Assembly (NCBI GenBank): GCA_037501455.1
Contig: CM074856.1
Location: 49,009,001-49,073,000, forward strand
DNA from: Lantana camara
Taxonomy: Eukaryota; Streptophyta; Magnoliopsida; Lamiales; Verbenaceae
Length of the DNA: 64,000 nt
Reading direction: 5' to 3'
Both the position numbers and the translations under genes were made by a program. Below, piece by piece: positions 33,601 to 45,909 of the stretch (within the stretch, counting starts at the first letter, position 1; each line of letters starts with the position of its first letter). The notes beneath the pieces are model-generated. The model had not been told where the DNA came from and did no database searches. It saw only the letters and a list, made by a program, of their open reading frames with translations.

Positions 33601-36200
33601 AGCTATGTGTGATTTGGGTGCGTTAATAAATGTTATGCCTCTATCTGTGTTAGCATGCATTATTGTCGTATATTTATGAGTTTGTGGCCTTGTCTTAACG
33701 CTTTTATTTGATATAAATTGGTATCGTGATATATTTTTGTGATTTAAGTGTAGTTGGGCCAATATTATTATTTTAGAGATTTTTTGGGTCATTCTTGCAT
33801 TTAATGGAATTTTGGGTCGTGAGTGTGCTGCAAGGAGTTCAATTTGGATATTTGAATTATAAAGAAGGTAGCTAGCCTTATTGCATTGGGCCACCAGATT
33901 TGAGGAAGGACTTAATTAATTAAGTTCAAAGATTGAAGACTGGGGTAGCTAAACTTGAGTTTGCTTTGGAATTGGAATGGACATTGATGATGATGGGTCT
34001 GCACGTTTTGTCTTGGAATTAATTTAATAAAGAAGGGCCCATTTTTGAAAAGTAACTTTGGGGATTATGACTTGAGCCCACTTTGAAGACTTTGGCAGCA
34101 AGTTTGGGCGTGGAAGGGGAGTCCTATTTAGCCTAGGATTGGGAGAGATTGACGGGGTGACTATTTAATCACGGTTTGGGGAGCAGTTTTAGGGGACCTT
34201 TTTCCACACAATTTCTTACGTAGCAGCAGTTGGGAGACTTGGGACGCAGCCGCTCTCGAAGACTTTATTTTAATTTGTTTATGCTTTTATTTATTTTATG
34301 TTTTGGACACCATGTTTTTGAGTAGCTAATTTCCGTAGTACCTAGTTAGGAATTTACAATTTATGTTTTTGACATCGTGAGACCTAATTGGTTTTTATAA
34401 TTCAGTTATAATTCAAGTATTTATTAATTCTCGGAGTGTCGTATTTATTGTGATTTGTTTGCTTAGTGATAGTGCATGATCATCTAAGTAGATTTAATTG
34501 CATATAGCCAATCTTGATTGCATGAAGTATACGTAGTGCTTGATAGATAATTAGTGGTCCGTTAGTGATAGAAAGTCGTAAAGTCGAATCTAATTCACTA
34601 AGGGAATTAATAATCAAACTTGAATCTTGCACGTGTCGTGACTTGGTTAGTTCGGGCTAGTGTTTTCTTAAATCTTAACGCTGTTAACTTATTGAATCCT
34701 GTCGAGTGTCTCTAGGGGTTGTAAGTTAATTAGGGAGTAATTGTCGAGTGTCTCTAGATTATTCTACACTTAAGGGAAAACGAGGCGGAGTCGAGTGTCT
34801 CTATCTGCTATAGCTAGTCTCACTTACACAGAGAGACTAGGGACCGTAGCAATCGATGTCCTAAACTGAATTGTGATTCCTATCTAGGTATTGTCTCTCT
34901 ACCACTTATCAAAACCGACTTTCACGTGATTTATTGTTTTATTCTAGCTTATTTTAATTATTAGTTTAGTTTAATTAGTTTAGTTAAATCCAAAACCCCC
35001 CTTACTTTTACTTGTTAATTCTTGTGAATTTTCCTGTGAATTAATTAGAATTATTTTCAACCAATCTCTGTGGATTCGACCCGTTTGCACTATATTCTAT
35101 TTTAGTTGTAAAGTGGATTATAATTTATTTTGACGGATTCGACACCTATCAATCTGTCTATACTGCGCTTAATCTTGGTCCTTTGAAAGGTACAGGTATT
35201 ATAATCCAGCTTGCTGATCGATCCGTAGTGTACCCGGAAGGAATATTGGAGGATGTGCTCGTACAAGTCAACGATTTGGCTTTTCCTGCTGATTTTTTCG
35301 TTGTAGACATGGAGGATGATAAATCCTCCAAATCTTCTGATATTTTGCTTGGTCTCCCATTTTTGAGCACTGCTAGAGCTAAAATAGACGTTCATAATGG
35401 ATTGTTAACTCTTGAATTTGACGGTGACATTGTTAAATTTAATGTCTATGATGCTATGAAACATCCTGATGAATTGTCTAGTGTGTTTTGTGTTGATGTG
35501 ATTGATGATTTGACTGATGAGGTTTTCGAATTGGATAATTTAGAAGCTTTGAGTTATGCACTTTATAATGATTTGCATGCTGAAAATTTGGTTAATTGGT
35601 CAAAAACCATGATTTTGCCTGAGGAATTGTGTGATACTGTACATGAACTAGAGTGTTTAAAACCGGTGTTTGAGAATGTGCTTAAATTGGATTTACCGGT
35701 TTCTAACACTAAATTGCTTCCTTCCATCGTGCAGGCACCCGAACTGGAGCTCAAGAAGTTGCCGGAGCACTTGAAATACGCTTACCTAGGCGAAGGAGAA
35801 ACACTACCTGTGATTATCTCCAATTTACTTAACAAACTCGAAGAAGAGAAGCTGATCCGAGTCCTTAGGGAATTCAAATTGGCCATTGGTTGGACAATTG
35901 CTAACATTAAAGGCATAAGTCCATCCACTTGCATGCATAAGATCATTCTTACAGATCATGCTATGCCTAAACGACAAGCACAATGCCGATTGAATCCCCC
36001 GATGATGGAAGTTATCAAAAAGGAGATTCTGAAACTTCTTGATGCAGGTGTAATTTTTCCAGTTTCTGATAGTGAGTGGGTAAGCCCCGTACAGGTAGTG
36101 CCCAAGAAAACGGGCATTACAGTTGTGGAAAATGATGAAGGCGATATGGTACCCACTCGAGTTCCAAACGGGTGGAGGGTTTGTATGGATTACCGTGGTT
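33580..36200 (+). pseudogene. Athila protease region, split by a solo LTR
   Basis: After a frame change near 33560 the sequence reads GIKKAMCDLGALINVMPLS (aspartic protease region; D-L-G-A where active enzymes usually have D-S/T/L-G-A) up to 33647. The gene resumes at 35157 with YTALNLGPLKGTGIIIQLAD, then DFFVVDMEDD and ILLGLPFLSTARAKIDV, the second protease block. An open frame from 35183 runs on into RT. The protein would release Gag and Pol from the polyprotein. Confidence 0.85.
33648..35151 (+). mobile_element. Solo LTR of a related Athila-type family
   Basis: 1504 bp, starts TGTTAGCATG and ends GACACCTATCA, flanked by perfect 5-bp duplications ATCTG at 33643-33647 and 35152-35156. Its end and inner words (GTCGAGTGTCTCTAGGGGTTG, AGATTTAATTGCATAT) match the host element's LTR, so it is a relative. 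It arose by recombination between two LTRs after insertion. Confidence 0.92.
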
Positions 36201-38576
36201 TAAATGCTTTAACGAGAAAAGATCATTTTCCCCTCCCCTTTATTGATCAGATGCTTGAACGTTTAGCTGGAAAATCTCATTATTGTTGTCTTGATGGTTA
36301 TTCAGGTTTTTATCAGATCCCGGTGGCTCCGGAAGATCAAAGCAAGCCAACCTTCACATGCCAATTTGGGACATTTGCCTTTAGAAGGATGCCGTTTGGA
36401 CTGTGCAACGCACCAGCAACTTTTCAGAGATGTATGGTAAGCATTTTCTCTGATTATGCTGAACACATTATTGAGGTATTTATGGATGATTTCACCGTTT
36501 ATGGTGATTCTTTTGATGAATGTCTCGGAAATCTTGCTAAAGTCCTAAAAACGATGTACTGAACATAATTTGGTCTTGAATTTTTAAAAATGTCACTTTA
36601 TGGTTGATAAAGGGATAATACTTGGTCATGTGGTTTCGAGTAAAGGGATTGAAGTAGATAAATCTAAGATTGATATTGTAAAATCTCTGCCTTACCCCGT
36701 TGGAGTACGGGAGATTCGTTCTTTCCTTGGTCATGCAGGTTTTTACAGGTGTTTCATCCAAGATTTCTCCAAGATTACTCGACCTCTATGCTGACTTCTA
36801 CAGAAAGATGTCGAGTTTGAATTTGATGATGAATGCAAGAAAGCCTTTGATTTGCTAAAGGAAAATTTGATTTCAACTCCCATCATGCAACCATCGAATT
36901 GGAATTACCCTTTTGAGATCATGTGCGATGCAAGTGACTATGCGGTTGGAGCGGTACTTGGGCAAAGGATTGACAAGAACTCTCATGTCATCTACTACGC
37001 TTCCAAGATGCTTGACAATGCCCAAATTAATTATACCACGATGGAAAAAGAACTTCTATCTATTGTTTTTGCTTTAAATAAATTCCGTTCGTATTTATTG
37101 GGTACTAAAGTCATTGTTTTTTCTGATCATGCAGCCTTGAAGTACCTACTTACGAAGAAGGATGCAAAGCCTAGGTTGATTCGTTGGATTTTGCTCTTGC
37201 AAGAGTTTGACCTCGAAATCCGGGACAAGAAGGGCTGTGAGAACCTTGTGGCTGATCATTTAAGCCGAATTCCAGGAGATATGACCGATTCCACACCCAT
37301 ATGCGATAAATTTCCTGATGAACAGCTGTTTTCGGCACTGGACAGTAAGGCATGGCCACGCTCTACGGCAACGCCCTGGTATGCAGACATTGTAAATTAC
37401 TTAGCATCAGGTTTATTACCCGACAATCTGTCTCGTGCTGAAAAAGATAAAATTAAAAGTGATGCTAAGTATTACCTTTGGGATGATCCCTATCTTTGGA
37501 AAATATGTTCTGATCAAATAATTAGGAGATGTGTGTCTGAAAAGGAGTTTGAGTCCATTTTAAATTTTTGTCACTCTTTTGCATGTGGTGGGCATTTTGG
37601 ATCAAAACGAACTGCATTGAAAGTACTTGAAAGTGGATTCTTTTGGCCTACTTTGTTTCGAGATGCCTATATCTGTTGCAAAAGTTGTGAAAATTGCCAA
37701 CGAACAGGGAATATTGGTCCTAAAAATCAAATGCCTTTGAATCCTATACAACCATGTGAAATTTTTGATGTTTGGGGCATTGATTTTATGGGACCGTTTC
37801 CCATTTCTTTTGGCAATCATTATATACTCCTTGCTGTTGATTATGTCTCAAAATGGGTGGAAGCTAAAGCCACCCGTACTAATGATTCTAAAGTGGTTGT
37901 GGAGTTTGTCAGGTCTCACATCTTTTCTAGGTTCGGTACTCCGAAAGCAATCATAAGTGACCGTGGCACCCATTTTTGCAATCGCCTTTTGGAGTCTTTG
38001 TTGAGGAAGTATCATGTCACACATCGAACATCTACAGCCTACCATCCTTAGACTAATGGTCTAGCTGAAGTGTCAAATAGGGAGATTAAATCCATTCTCG
38101 AGAAAACGGTCAGCCCGAATAGAAAGGATTGGAGTGTGAGGTTGAACGATGCATTGTGGGCCTATAGAACAACCTACAAAACCCCGTTGGGAATGTCTCC
38201 TTATCGAGTGGTTTATGGTAAGGCGTGCCACCTACCGGTGGAATTGGAGCATCGAGCTCCAACTTCAGGAGTTGGAAGAGATTCATAATGATGCTTACGA
38301 GAATTCGGTCATTTACAAGTCCAAGATGAAGAATTTTCATGACTCCATGATTTCGAGGAAACAATTTCTAATTGGTTAGAAAGTTCTACTCTATAATTCT
38401 CGTTTACGTCTCTTTCCTGGAAAATTGAGATCACGTTGGATGGGTCCATATGTGGTTACGAATTTCAATCAACAACGAGCAGTTGAGATCAAGGATGTTA
38501 AAACCGGAAACATTTTGAAAGTGAACCGGGCATCGGCTGAAACCATTTTACGAGAATTTCCAACCTTCCACAGTTG
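35183..38576 (+). pseudogene. Athila pol: reverse transcriptase, RNase H, integrase
   Basis: 35183-36562 is open for 459 codons and covers the end of protease and RT, with GWRVCMDYRGLNALTRKDHF, CLDGYSGFYQI, FGLCNAPATFQRCM and the catalytic FMDD box near 36485. A one-base frame change near 36550 and a TAA near 36584 follow, then the thumb and RNase H ([22 protein letters not shown]). TGA lies at 36792. Integrase shows the HHCC finger ([11 protein letters not shown] to [12 protein letters not shown]), DFMGPFP and ISDRGTHF, with TAG at 38050 and the third acidic residue in [11 protein letters not shown] deletion of some tens of bases disrupts the frame after 38260. Dead, but only lightly damaged. 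Confidence 0.92.
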
Positions 38577-39358
38577 ACGAGACTCGATTGGAGGATATTC
38601 CTCCAAGTGCTTAATCTTTAAATCAGCCCCGTCGAGTCCGAGATGATAAACCAGGGCGCTGTTTGGGAGGCAACCCAAATATGGCGATTCAGGCGCCATT
38701 TTCTTTCCCCGTTTCACTTTTTCATGTTTTCTTTTGTTTTTCCGGTTTTCCTTGTTTTCTTGTTGATTCTTTGCTCTTTCCTGTGTTGCAGGTGTGCTTA
38801 TTTTTCCAGATTTCGCCCAGAAGTTGCTGCTAATTTGCTGTCAAATTTTTGCTGATAATGTGACCCTTGAGCGTGGTCAAGCCCAACGCCCATGCCATGT
38901 TAGCCTTTGGATAGAAGCCCAGACCCGTTTTTTCCCTCACTCGACCCGCGACACCCTTCCCTCTCTCATATATTAACTCGTGGACCCCAGCGACCCGATC
39001 CGCTACTCAACCCGGCACCCTACCCGGATGACATTAACCCAAATTATACCCCCTAATTTCAGCCCCCAAATTGACGCAGCAATTTTCCCCAATTTCAAAA
39101 GTCCCAAAAGCAAAATCCCTAGCTCCCAAAACCCTTGATTCCGCCGCATCACCACCGTCTCCCTCCCAGCGACTGCTGTCGCACCACCATCTCCCTCAGC
39201 CAAACACCGCCGCACCACCTTCACCATCGTCAACCTCCGCAAACCTCCACAATTTCAGCCGCTCCACCATCATCTCTCTCGGCCAACCCGCGAAACGCCA
39301 CCACCATCCACCTCAATCCAGCTACCATCTTTCCCCACTTCCTTAACCTACCGATACC
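38577..39358 (+). other. Spacer between Athila integrase and third ORF
   Basis: A pyrimidine-rich stretch ending TGTTGCAG|GTGTGC near 38790 is a plausible splice acceptor for a subgenomic message for the third ORF, as proposed for Athila env-like ORFs. The following 500 bases are C-rich with proline- and histidine-rich fortuitous frames. Confidence 0.5.
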
Positions 39359-41089
39359 ATGGCCAAGCAGACGAGGAAGAGGAAGATTCCTTCTCCCCGT
39401 TGCCGACAGTCGCAGACACGGCGCAGCCGCCCTCCACCTCCGTGTTCTATGTCATCACCACAGGTTGTGCCTCCACAGTTCGCCGTTCTCACAGCAGAGG
39501 AGCGGTGAACGAAGCTCTGCCAAGACAACTTGGCCGCCGTCTCCTCCCTCCCCCTCACTCAACTCCAACGGCGACGTTTCCCTCCGGTGAGAGGAGTCCG
39601 CCGCTCAGATCGGATCATGAGCAACCTCTTCGATAAAGCCCCGCGTCGACCGCCGGTGTTGATTGACCTGAGCCACATCCCACCCAAGCCATCGAGACGT
39701 CCGCCGTCGGCCCGATTTATCCCAGCAGAGACAGTCCAGGCGAAATCTCAGGCGAGGCCCCTCGCCATTCTGCCACCACCTTCACCGGCGACTGAAACGC
39801 CGCCTGACGTAGGTCCCTCCTCCACCACAGTTCCATCCCCCTCGTCGGAACCCTCCGAGACAGCCGCGACATCAGGCTCCGAGACCGGCATGTCTTTCGA
39901 TTTTCATTCGGCCAACACCTCTTCACCTTCGAGCGAAGAAACTGATCCTACAGACGATGAAGAGACTCAACCGGAGCCTCCTCAGCCAAAGCCGCCTTCC
40001 CGACGCAGAACCCGGTCCAGAATAGGAGTCCGGCAGCAGCCTCGCACCAACATCTTTCCAGAGCCGGAATTTGCGAATGAAAAGCACTCAGACAGGTACA
40101 GTGAGCTTGCTTCGAAAAAAATTGTGCAAGGTAGATTTCTTGATTCTACTGCTCTGCATGCTTTGGGATTATTTGAGCCTGTGAATGCATACATTGATAG
40201 AATAGGCTGGAAAGATTATTTTACGATGCAGAATCCCATGTTTAAAGATTTGATGTGCGAATTTTATGCTAGTTTTGAATTCTTGCTGCCTGAGGAATTT
40301 GATTTATCTTCGCCTGCTGCGATTCAGTTTTCTTTGTGTGGGAAGCAGTTTAGCCTGTCGTTGAATGATTTTAATGTGCTTCTTGGATTCGTAGCTGAAG
40401 ATGAGTTAGATTCTGCTGATTATACGGATAGTTTGTGTGATTTTACTGATGTGCCTGAGTTTGATCCTACTGCTGTATACAGGGCCTTTACTAATAAACC
40501 AAATGCTGATTATAAACCTAGTGCTTCTAAGGATTATGATTTGGTTGATCCGTCCCTTAGGCATATACATAGATTACTTTTTTATTCTTTAGCGAGACGT
40601 GTAAATGGTTTTGGAATTCTGTCACAAACTACTTTGTTCTTCTTGTGGGCTATGCATGAGGGTATAAGGGTGAATTTAGGCTTTTGGCTTGCCCTTGAGA
40701 TGAATGGTGCATGTGAACACTCTAGGAATATGATTTTGGGACATGTGGTGACCCAAATTGCTTTGAATGACGGTCTGATTGATTTGCATGCTCCACATTT
40801 GCCTGCCTCTGTTAACATGCGACCTTTGGATTTACAATGCCTTGACAACATGTGTATGTTGTCAAAAGTCGGTGAAAGGTACTCTTTATGTCGTGCAGGT
40901 ATATTACCAAAAGATGTTCCCAAGGTGTTTAAAGGGAAACAAGCACAACAGATTCCACCCTCTACCACTGAAGCCTCCATATCACAGCAGCCCAGAGAAA
41001 CGTGCAACCATGATCGGGACATTACCTATCTCAAGAAGAGCATAGACCTGATCCTCGGGGTTCTCCACATTCCACCACCCCCTTATTGA
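39359..41089 (+). CDS. Athila third ORF (plant transposon protein, env-position)
   Basis: An open frame of 519 codons runs from ATG 39530 to TGA 41089. In the same frame an upstream ATG at 39359 (MAKQTRKRKIPSPRC) is separated from it by a single TGA at 39506, so the ancestral start was probably 39359. The first 170 residues of the open part are Pro/Ser/Glu-rich and disordered-looking; residues about 185-470 form a folded domain with RFLDSTALHALGLFEPVNAY, WKDYFTMQNPMFKDL, SLSLNDFNVLLGFV and LFFLWAMHEGIRVNLGFWLA. This is the protein in the envelope position of Athila elements; its role is unknown, and no clear signal peptide or membrane anchor is seen here. It is the only long intact frame of the element. 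Confidence 0.8.
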
Positions 41090-41799
41090 GCCGCTCGGCG
41101 CGCCCCCGCACATCAGGAAGTCCTCTTACTTTTCTTTTTCATGCTTTGAGGACATAGCATGTTTTAAGTGTGGGGGGGGGGGGGGGGGGGAGTTTTAGTG
41201 CTTTATTGGATTATTTAAGCATGTTTAGGCGTGTTTTAAGAGGTTCAGTGGCTGTTTCCGAGTGTATATATATGCTGAAAATTTTCCGACATTTTGGTGT
41301 TGATATATGCATGATTTAGGACTGATTTAGGCTGAATTTGATGTCATTTTGGTCAATTTTCAAGGCTGTGAATAGTAATTCTTAGGGCTATTCGGTAGAC
41401 TGACATTTAGGGACTGAACTTGATGACTATTGAAGCTAAATTTTTCTCTGTCTTATGGCTTTGTGGTTGCTGAATATTGTGCTTAAATGGGAGGATGTTG
41501 ACAATTGTTGAAATATGTTGTCCGTTTTGAACACTTTCTATTAGGTTTGATTGTTGAATTTTGCTAGAATGAGCTAGGCTTATTAAATGCATGAAATTTG
41601 TGTGAAATTTGATGAATTAGTATAATCTTATACCCTCATTTCTTGCGCACCATTGAATGAATTAATGTACTTTGCTTAGATAGAAAAGTCTTTGATTTTC
41701 AATTACGTCTAAAAGTTGATTAGAATGCATCTTAACTCCCTTCGAGGCGAAATTTTTAGTTAATGATTGATTTGGGAAGTGACTTAGGCGATCGTTGTC
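41090..41799 (+). other. Athila 3' region with a G19 tract
   Basis: AAGTGTGGGGG, the purine motif that follows the third ORF in Athila elements, is expanded to 19 G at 41172-41190. The rest is AT-rich with no credible frame and is interrupted at 41800 by the gag-only gypsy element. Confidence 0.7.
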
Positions 41800-42689
41800 T
41801 GTAACGCCCCGAATTTCATTAATTACATTTTATGGTTATTACAACTATATAAATTATATTTTATCAAACTTTCATGAAATTTTATGGATTCATATTAAAT
41901 TTAGAATTTATTTCATGACATGAAAATATTTATTAGGTAAAATATATTTAATTAGAAAATTGTCCCTATGTGTTCATTCCTTTTAAGTTTAGGGACCAAA
42001 TTGCATAGTTTTAAGGGTTGGATTGATCATATTTCAAAAATATATAGCCTCAATTGCATAACTTAGTTCCTTGGGGGATTAATTGGCAAATTGATCATTT
42101 CACGCAAATAAAAAATGGTGAATCACGTTATATACTTCCATGAGTTTCCTTGCTCATTTTATCCCAAAAAAATCATCGATCAAAATTGCTTCCTTGGCTC
42201 ACCGAACCATTCCATAAGCGAGAGGGAAGAGATTTCATCATATTCATCCAAGATTTTCAAGAAAATTCCCAAGCTTTGGGGCATAGTCATCATCATCATC
42301 CATCTTCTTCATTTCTTTTATTTCAAGGTGGGATTATGGTTGAATTCATGATTCTTAATCAAATATGTGGTAGCTAGGGTTTGAGAATTATAGCATCCAT
42401 GGATTAGTTCTTGTTTGAGACATGATTACCTGATTTTATCATGCTTTATTTCATGAATCCTTGCGAAATATGGAAAAATATGTTGAATTCATTTATGAAC
42501 TTGAAAGTGGAAAACTTGGATGATCAAGCATGGTTTGATGAGTTCCTTTGTCTTTTATGATATCATGAGTATATATGCATCTTATTTTCAGAAATCATAG
42601 CTTTGTTGATCAAACTTGGAAGATTTGATGCTTGGGTGTTGTTTCGCGTAGCCATGCTCTGTTCTTCTCTGTTCTTTCCAGTTGCAGAA

Positions 42690-42917
42690 CTGGGAACGAC
42701 CGTTCCCAGCCTCAAGGCATTGTGGGAACGGGCGTTCCCACCTTTTCAAATGAATTAGGCGGCCAAGCATGGGAACGGCCGTTCCCATTTTGGCCTTGTG
42801 CCGGAAGGGCCGTTCCCAGCTTCAGCGCATTTTTAAACTGGAAATCGTTGGTGCGCTTTTGGGGATTACGGGAACGACCGTTCCCATTTTACAAAGGGGT
42901 TCGGAACGGCCGTTCCC
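42690..42917. repeat. Six GGGAACG-centred palindromes in the LTR
   Basis: Units at 42690-42709, 42722-42741, 42769-42788, 42803-42817 (degenerate), 42870-42885 and 42903-42917. The core is GGGAACG-RC-CGTTCCC. The outer two bases of the first three differ but pair: CT with AG, GT with AC, AT with AT. The 3' LTR has five units because units 5 and 6 have fused. Confidence 0.85.
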
Positions 42918-43336
42918 ACCTGACTTGCAGAACAAAAGTTTCTGCATAAAATTACGATTTTAGCCCCTCGATCCAACGACTTCTTTGACCCCGAATTGCT
43001 ATTATATGATTGATTATGTACTGAAACAAGTTGTTTTCATGCTATATTGTGATTTGCTCGTCATCTCGTTGCATTTGCGCCGTTCGTCATATTTGGTCCA
43101 TTTAGAGTCAAGTCTCATGTATACATGTATCCCTTGCACAGATTACCTTCTCGTGACGTGGAGCAGGGGCCGTAGGCCGTGTCTCGACTTTCATTTCGTC
43201 AGTAAAGGTGAGGTTTAGTTATTAATTATCTAGAACCCTACAACCCTTATATGGATTTCGGCCAAATTACTCATGCGTATATCTTTATAATCGTTTTCCA
43301 ACAACAAGGGATTTAATAACTACTCATGTATCATGT

Positions 43337-43465
43337 TACAAATCGTGTTTCCTAAAACTAATCGTGTTCATGACAAGCAAATCGTGTATCGTGTTATAAT
43401 CAAGCCATGAATCGTGTTACCGTGATCGTGTTTGGCGAATTATCGTGTACCGTGTATCGTGTATC
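43337..43465 (+). repeat. ATCGTGT short interspersed repeats
   Basis: About ten copies of TCGTGT, most as ATCGTGT, at irregular spacing in 130 bases of the LTR; repeated in the 3' LTR at about 47640-47775. Could be factor-binding sites or simple slippage. Confidence 0.65.
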
Positions 43466-44375
43466 GTGTTTATGGGCCCGAGGGTGAGTGTGTGAGCCAA
43501 CCGGGAAAGCATAGGGCTGACGGGTAACTCATAACACCTCTCTCACACCGTGGGGATGCCCCCTGAATCCACCAGGAGGTTTGGTGGAGGAAAGAGTCCC
43601 GTACGTGGGAGTCATGCTCCCGACGTGCAACGTGTTATCGTGGATGGTTCGGCCCTTGAAAGAACCCACCACCAATGGTGAAGGGTGGATTTAGTGTTAT
43701 TAATCGTGTGCACTTTAATGACTTGCATGATAACTTAATTAAATGAAAGTGCAACCGTTGTTCCCTGTCAAGATTGGTTGGAGATCGTGCACGCCCCTCG
43801 CCAGGGCCACTAATTGTTATAATAAACGTGATTCTCGTGTTAAACTTGATAGTTGTATTCTCGGGCGAGTTTATGTTATTCTTGCATTTATATTATTATA
43901 GTTACAAAACCTTACCCGAGATTATAACTTGCATACTACTTGTGTTTATATATATTTATGGCCCTCACTCGGTCTTCACAGACTGACGCCTCCACCTTTC
44001 AGGTTTGGTTCGTGGCATGCTAGGCGGGAGTCGGGTCGTGTCGTTTATCCAGCTGAGTTTAGCATAGTTTTCCTTCCATGTATCAACATTTCAGAGTATC
44101 ATGTTAATAGTTCTGAGCACTTATACTTGATTGTTATTTGGGAGATGATAATGTACAGATATGATGATATAATGTTATTATGCTTCCGCTTATGAATTTC
44201 ATGTTTCGGATTTATTTCATTTGAGGGTCTAGTCCCACCTAGCTAGCTTGTCGTGTATTGCACTGTCACCCGTTCAATATAGGTTGGTTCATGTATGGAT
44301 TGGCCGTTTCGTATGTGGATTGATCTATAGTGCGGGGGGTGTGGTACCTCCACGTGTTAAGGGGTGCTACATCTA

Positions 44376-44395
44376 AGGTGGTATCAGAGCCCGGT
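44376..44395 (+). promoter_or_regulatory. Primer-binding site of the gag-only gypsy element
   Basis: TGGTATCAGAGCCCGG, complementary to initiator tRNA-Met, begins eight bases after the 5' LTR end at 44371. Confidence 0.88.
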
Positions 44396-44679
44396 TGCAA
44401 AACCGAGGTTCTAGTGTCGTGTCGTGTGAAGTCTAGGTCGAACGGCATAAGATTAATTGATACTTGGTGAGTCTTGCATCTTATTTGGAGCTACTTGGAC
44501 TTACCTGAATTTACTTGAATTAGTTAAATTACTCAGTAACTTGTGCCTTGCATGGAATTCTGCTATTAATTGCCAATTAATTGATCTTGAATTATGTGTT
44601 ATACTTGTATCCTATGATCTTAAATATGTTCATTAGCATTTCCTAATCCAACATGCATATCTAGTGTTTCGATTACAGG

Positions 44680-45732
44680 ATGCCTCGACATAGGAGACAT
44701 CACCATGATCATTCTCCTCGTGCTCCTTCACCCCCTCCTGCTCAGCCACAAGATTTTATGAATGCGGTGGTCGGGTTAATTGATCAGAGACTTCAAGAAC
44801 AGGTTCCTCCAGCACCACCTACACCAATAGCCCCACAGGAAAACCCTATCTCTGCTATACTACGGGAATTTCAGAATCAGCAACCTCCCAAATTTTATAG
44901 GGGCAATGATATCCAGGCAGAGATGTGGTTAAAGGAGGTAGAAAGAGTTTGGCAGCTTATCCCGTGTGACACTCAGGAAAAGGCTCACTGCACTCTTACC
45001 CTGATCCAGGGCGAGGCTTATTCATGGTGGAAAAGTACTCACATTGTATTAGAGGCTGCCGGGGAAGCTATTACCTGGGAAGTATTCATTCGGGAATTCA
45101 AAAATAAGTTCATTCCACCAGCTTCCCGCACTCGTAGGTTGAGGGAATTCACTGAGTTGAAGCAAGAAGAGAAATCTGTTGGCGAGTACCTCGTAGAGTT
45201 TGAAAGATTGTCTCGTTACGAGCCCAATATCGCGAACGATGACTTTCACAAGGCAACACAATTCGTGCAGGGACTCAGGCCTGAGATCCAGGATGCCTTG
45301 AAAGCTGCTAACAAAAGTACCTGGGCCAAGGCTACTACTAAAGCATTGAAAGTTGAGGATTCGGACAATGCAAGGAGGTCGATTCCTCGCTTTGAACCGG
45401 ATCCAGTTCTAGGATCGGAATAGGGCTCTAATGTGGTGCAAAGGTCCAATGCTGCTTCAGTTTTACTCTCTCAAGAAAGGTCTAAGAGGAAAAAGTCTCA
45501 AATGAATAGATCAGTTTCAAAGAAGGGTTCTGTTACAGCATCACCATCACAATCAGGGAAGCCACTTTGTACTTATTGTGGGTGGGACACACATACCTAT
45601 GATGGATGTAGAGAGCGCTTGCGGTTATGTTTCCGTTGTGGAAGTTCTGAGCATCAAATAGATAGGTGTCCGAAGCGGAAAGAGCGGACCACCGGGGGTC
45701 AGAGCTCACTTAACAGGCAAGAACCTCGGTGA
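44680..45732 (+). CDS. Gag polyprotein with two CCHC knuckles; one in-frame stop
   Basis: Starts MPRHRRHHHDHSPR at 44680. A proline-rich N-terminus leads to the retrotransposon gag core (PPKFYRGNDIQAEMWLKEVE, QGEAYSWWKS, FIREFKNKFIP, LVEFERLSRYEP, FVQGLRPEIQ). TAG at 45421 interrupts the frame after 247 codons; the same frame continues to 45732 with two zinc knuckles in tandem, CTYCGWDTHTYDGC and CFRCGSSEHQIDRC. Total about 350 residues. No pol follows. Either the stop is a recent mutation or it is read through; without the knuckles RNA binding would be lost. Gag here would let the element share particles with an autonomous relative. Confidence 0.88.
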
Positions 45733-45909
45733 ACGGTACCTTCAAACATGCATAGCACGAGCATCATGGATTTTATTATTAATATAACTTTGCTAGTAAC
45801 AATGTGCTTCGATATAAACGATAAATAAATGTGATTGGCATGACTATACTTGCTTCTTTTGTGATAAATGTTTCTATCATGGTTTTGGATTGCTACTTGG
45901 TGTATAGTC

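Larger units (their letters stand above)
41800..44371 (+). repeat. 5' LTR of the gag-only gypsy element
   Basis: 2572 bp. It carries a series of GGGAACGRCCGTTCCC palindromes at 42690-42917 and a run of ATCGTGT words at 43337-43465. The reading frames across the palindromes (for example 42588-42949) are shadows created by the repeats. Confidence 0.94.

Noticed and set aside
39359..41089. Third Athila ORF as a true viral envelope gene
   Set aside because: It is in the envelope position, but no signal peptide, fusion peptide or convincing membrane anchor is visible; it matches the plant transposon protein type instead.
42588..42949. Open frames on both strands with repeated WERPFP/GNGRSQ-like words
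   Set aside because: They are translations of the GGGAACG palindromes in an LTR; the same frames recur in the other LTR and have no protein features.
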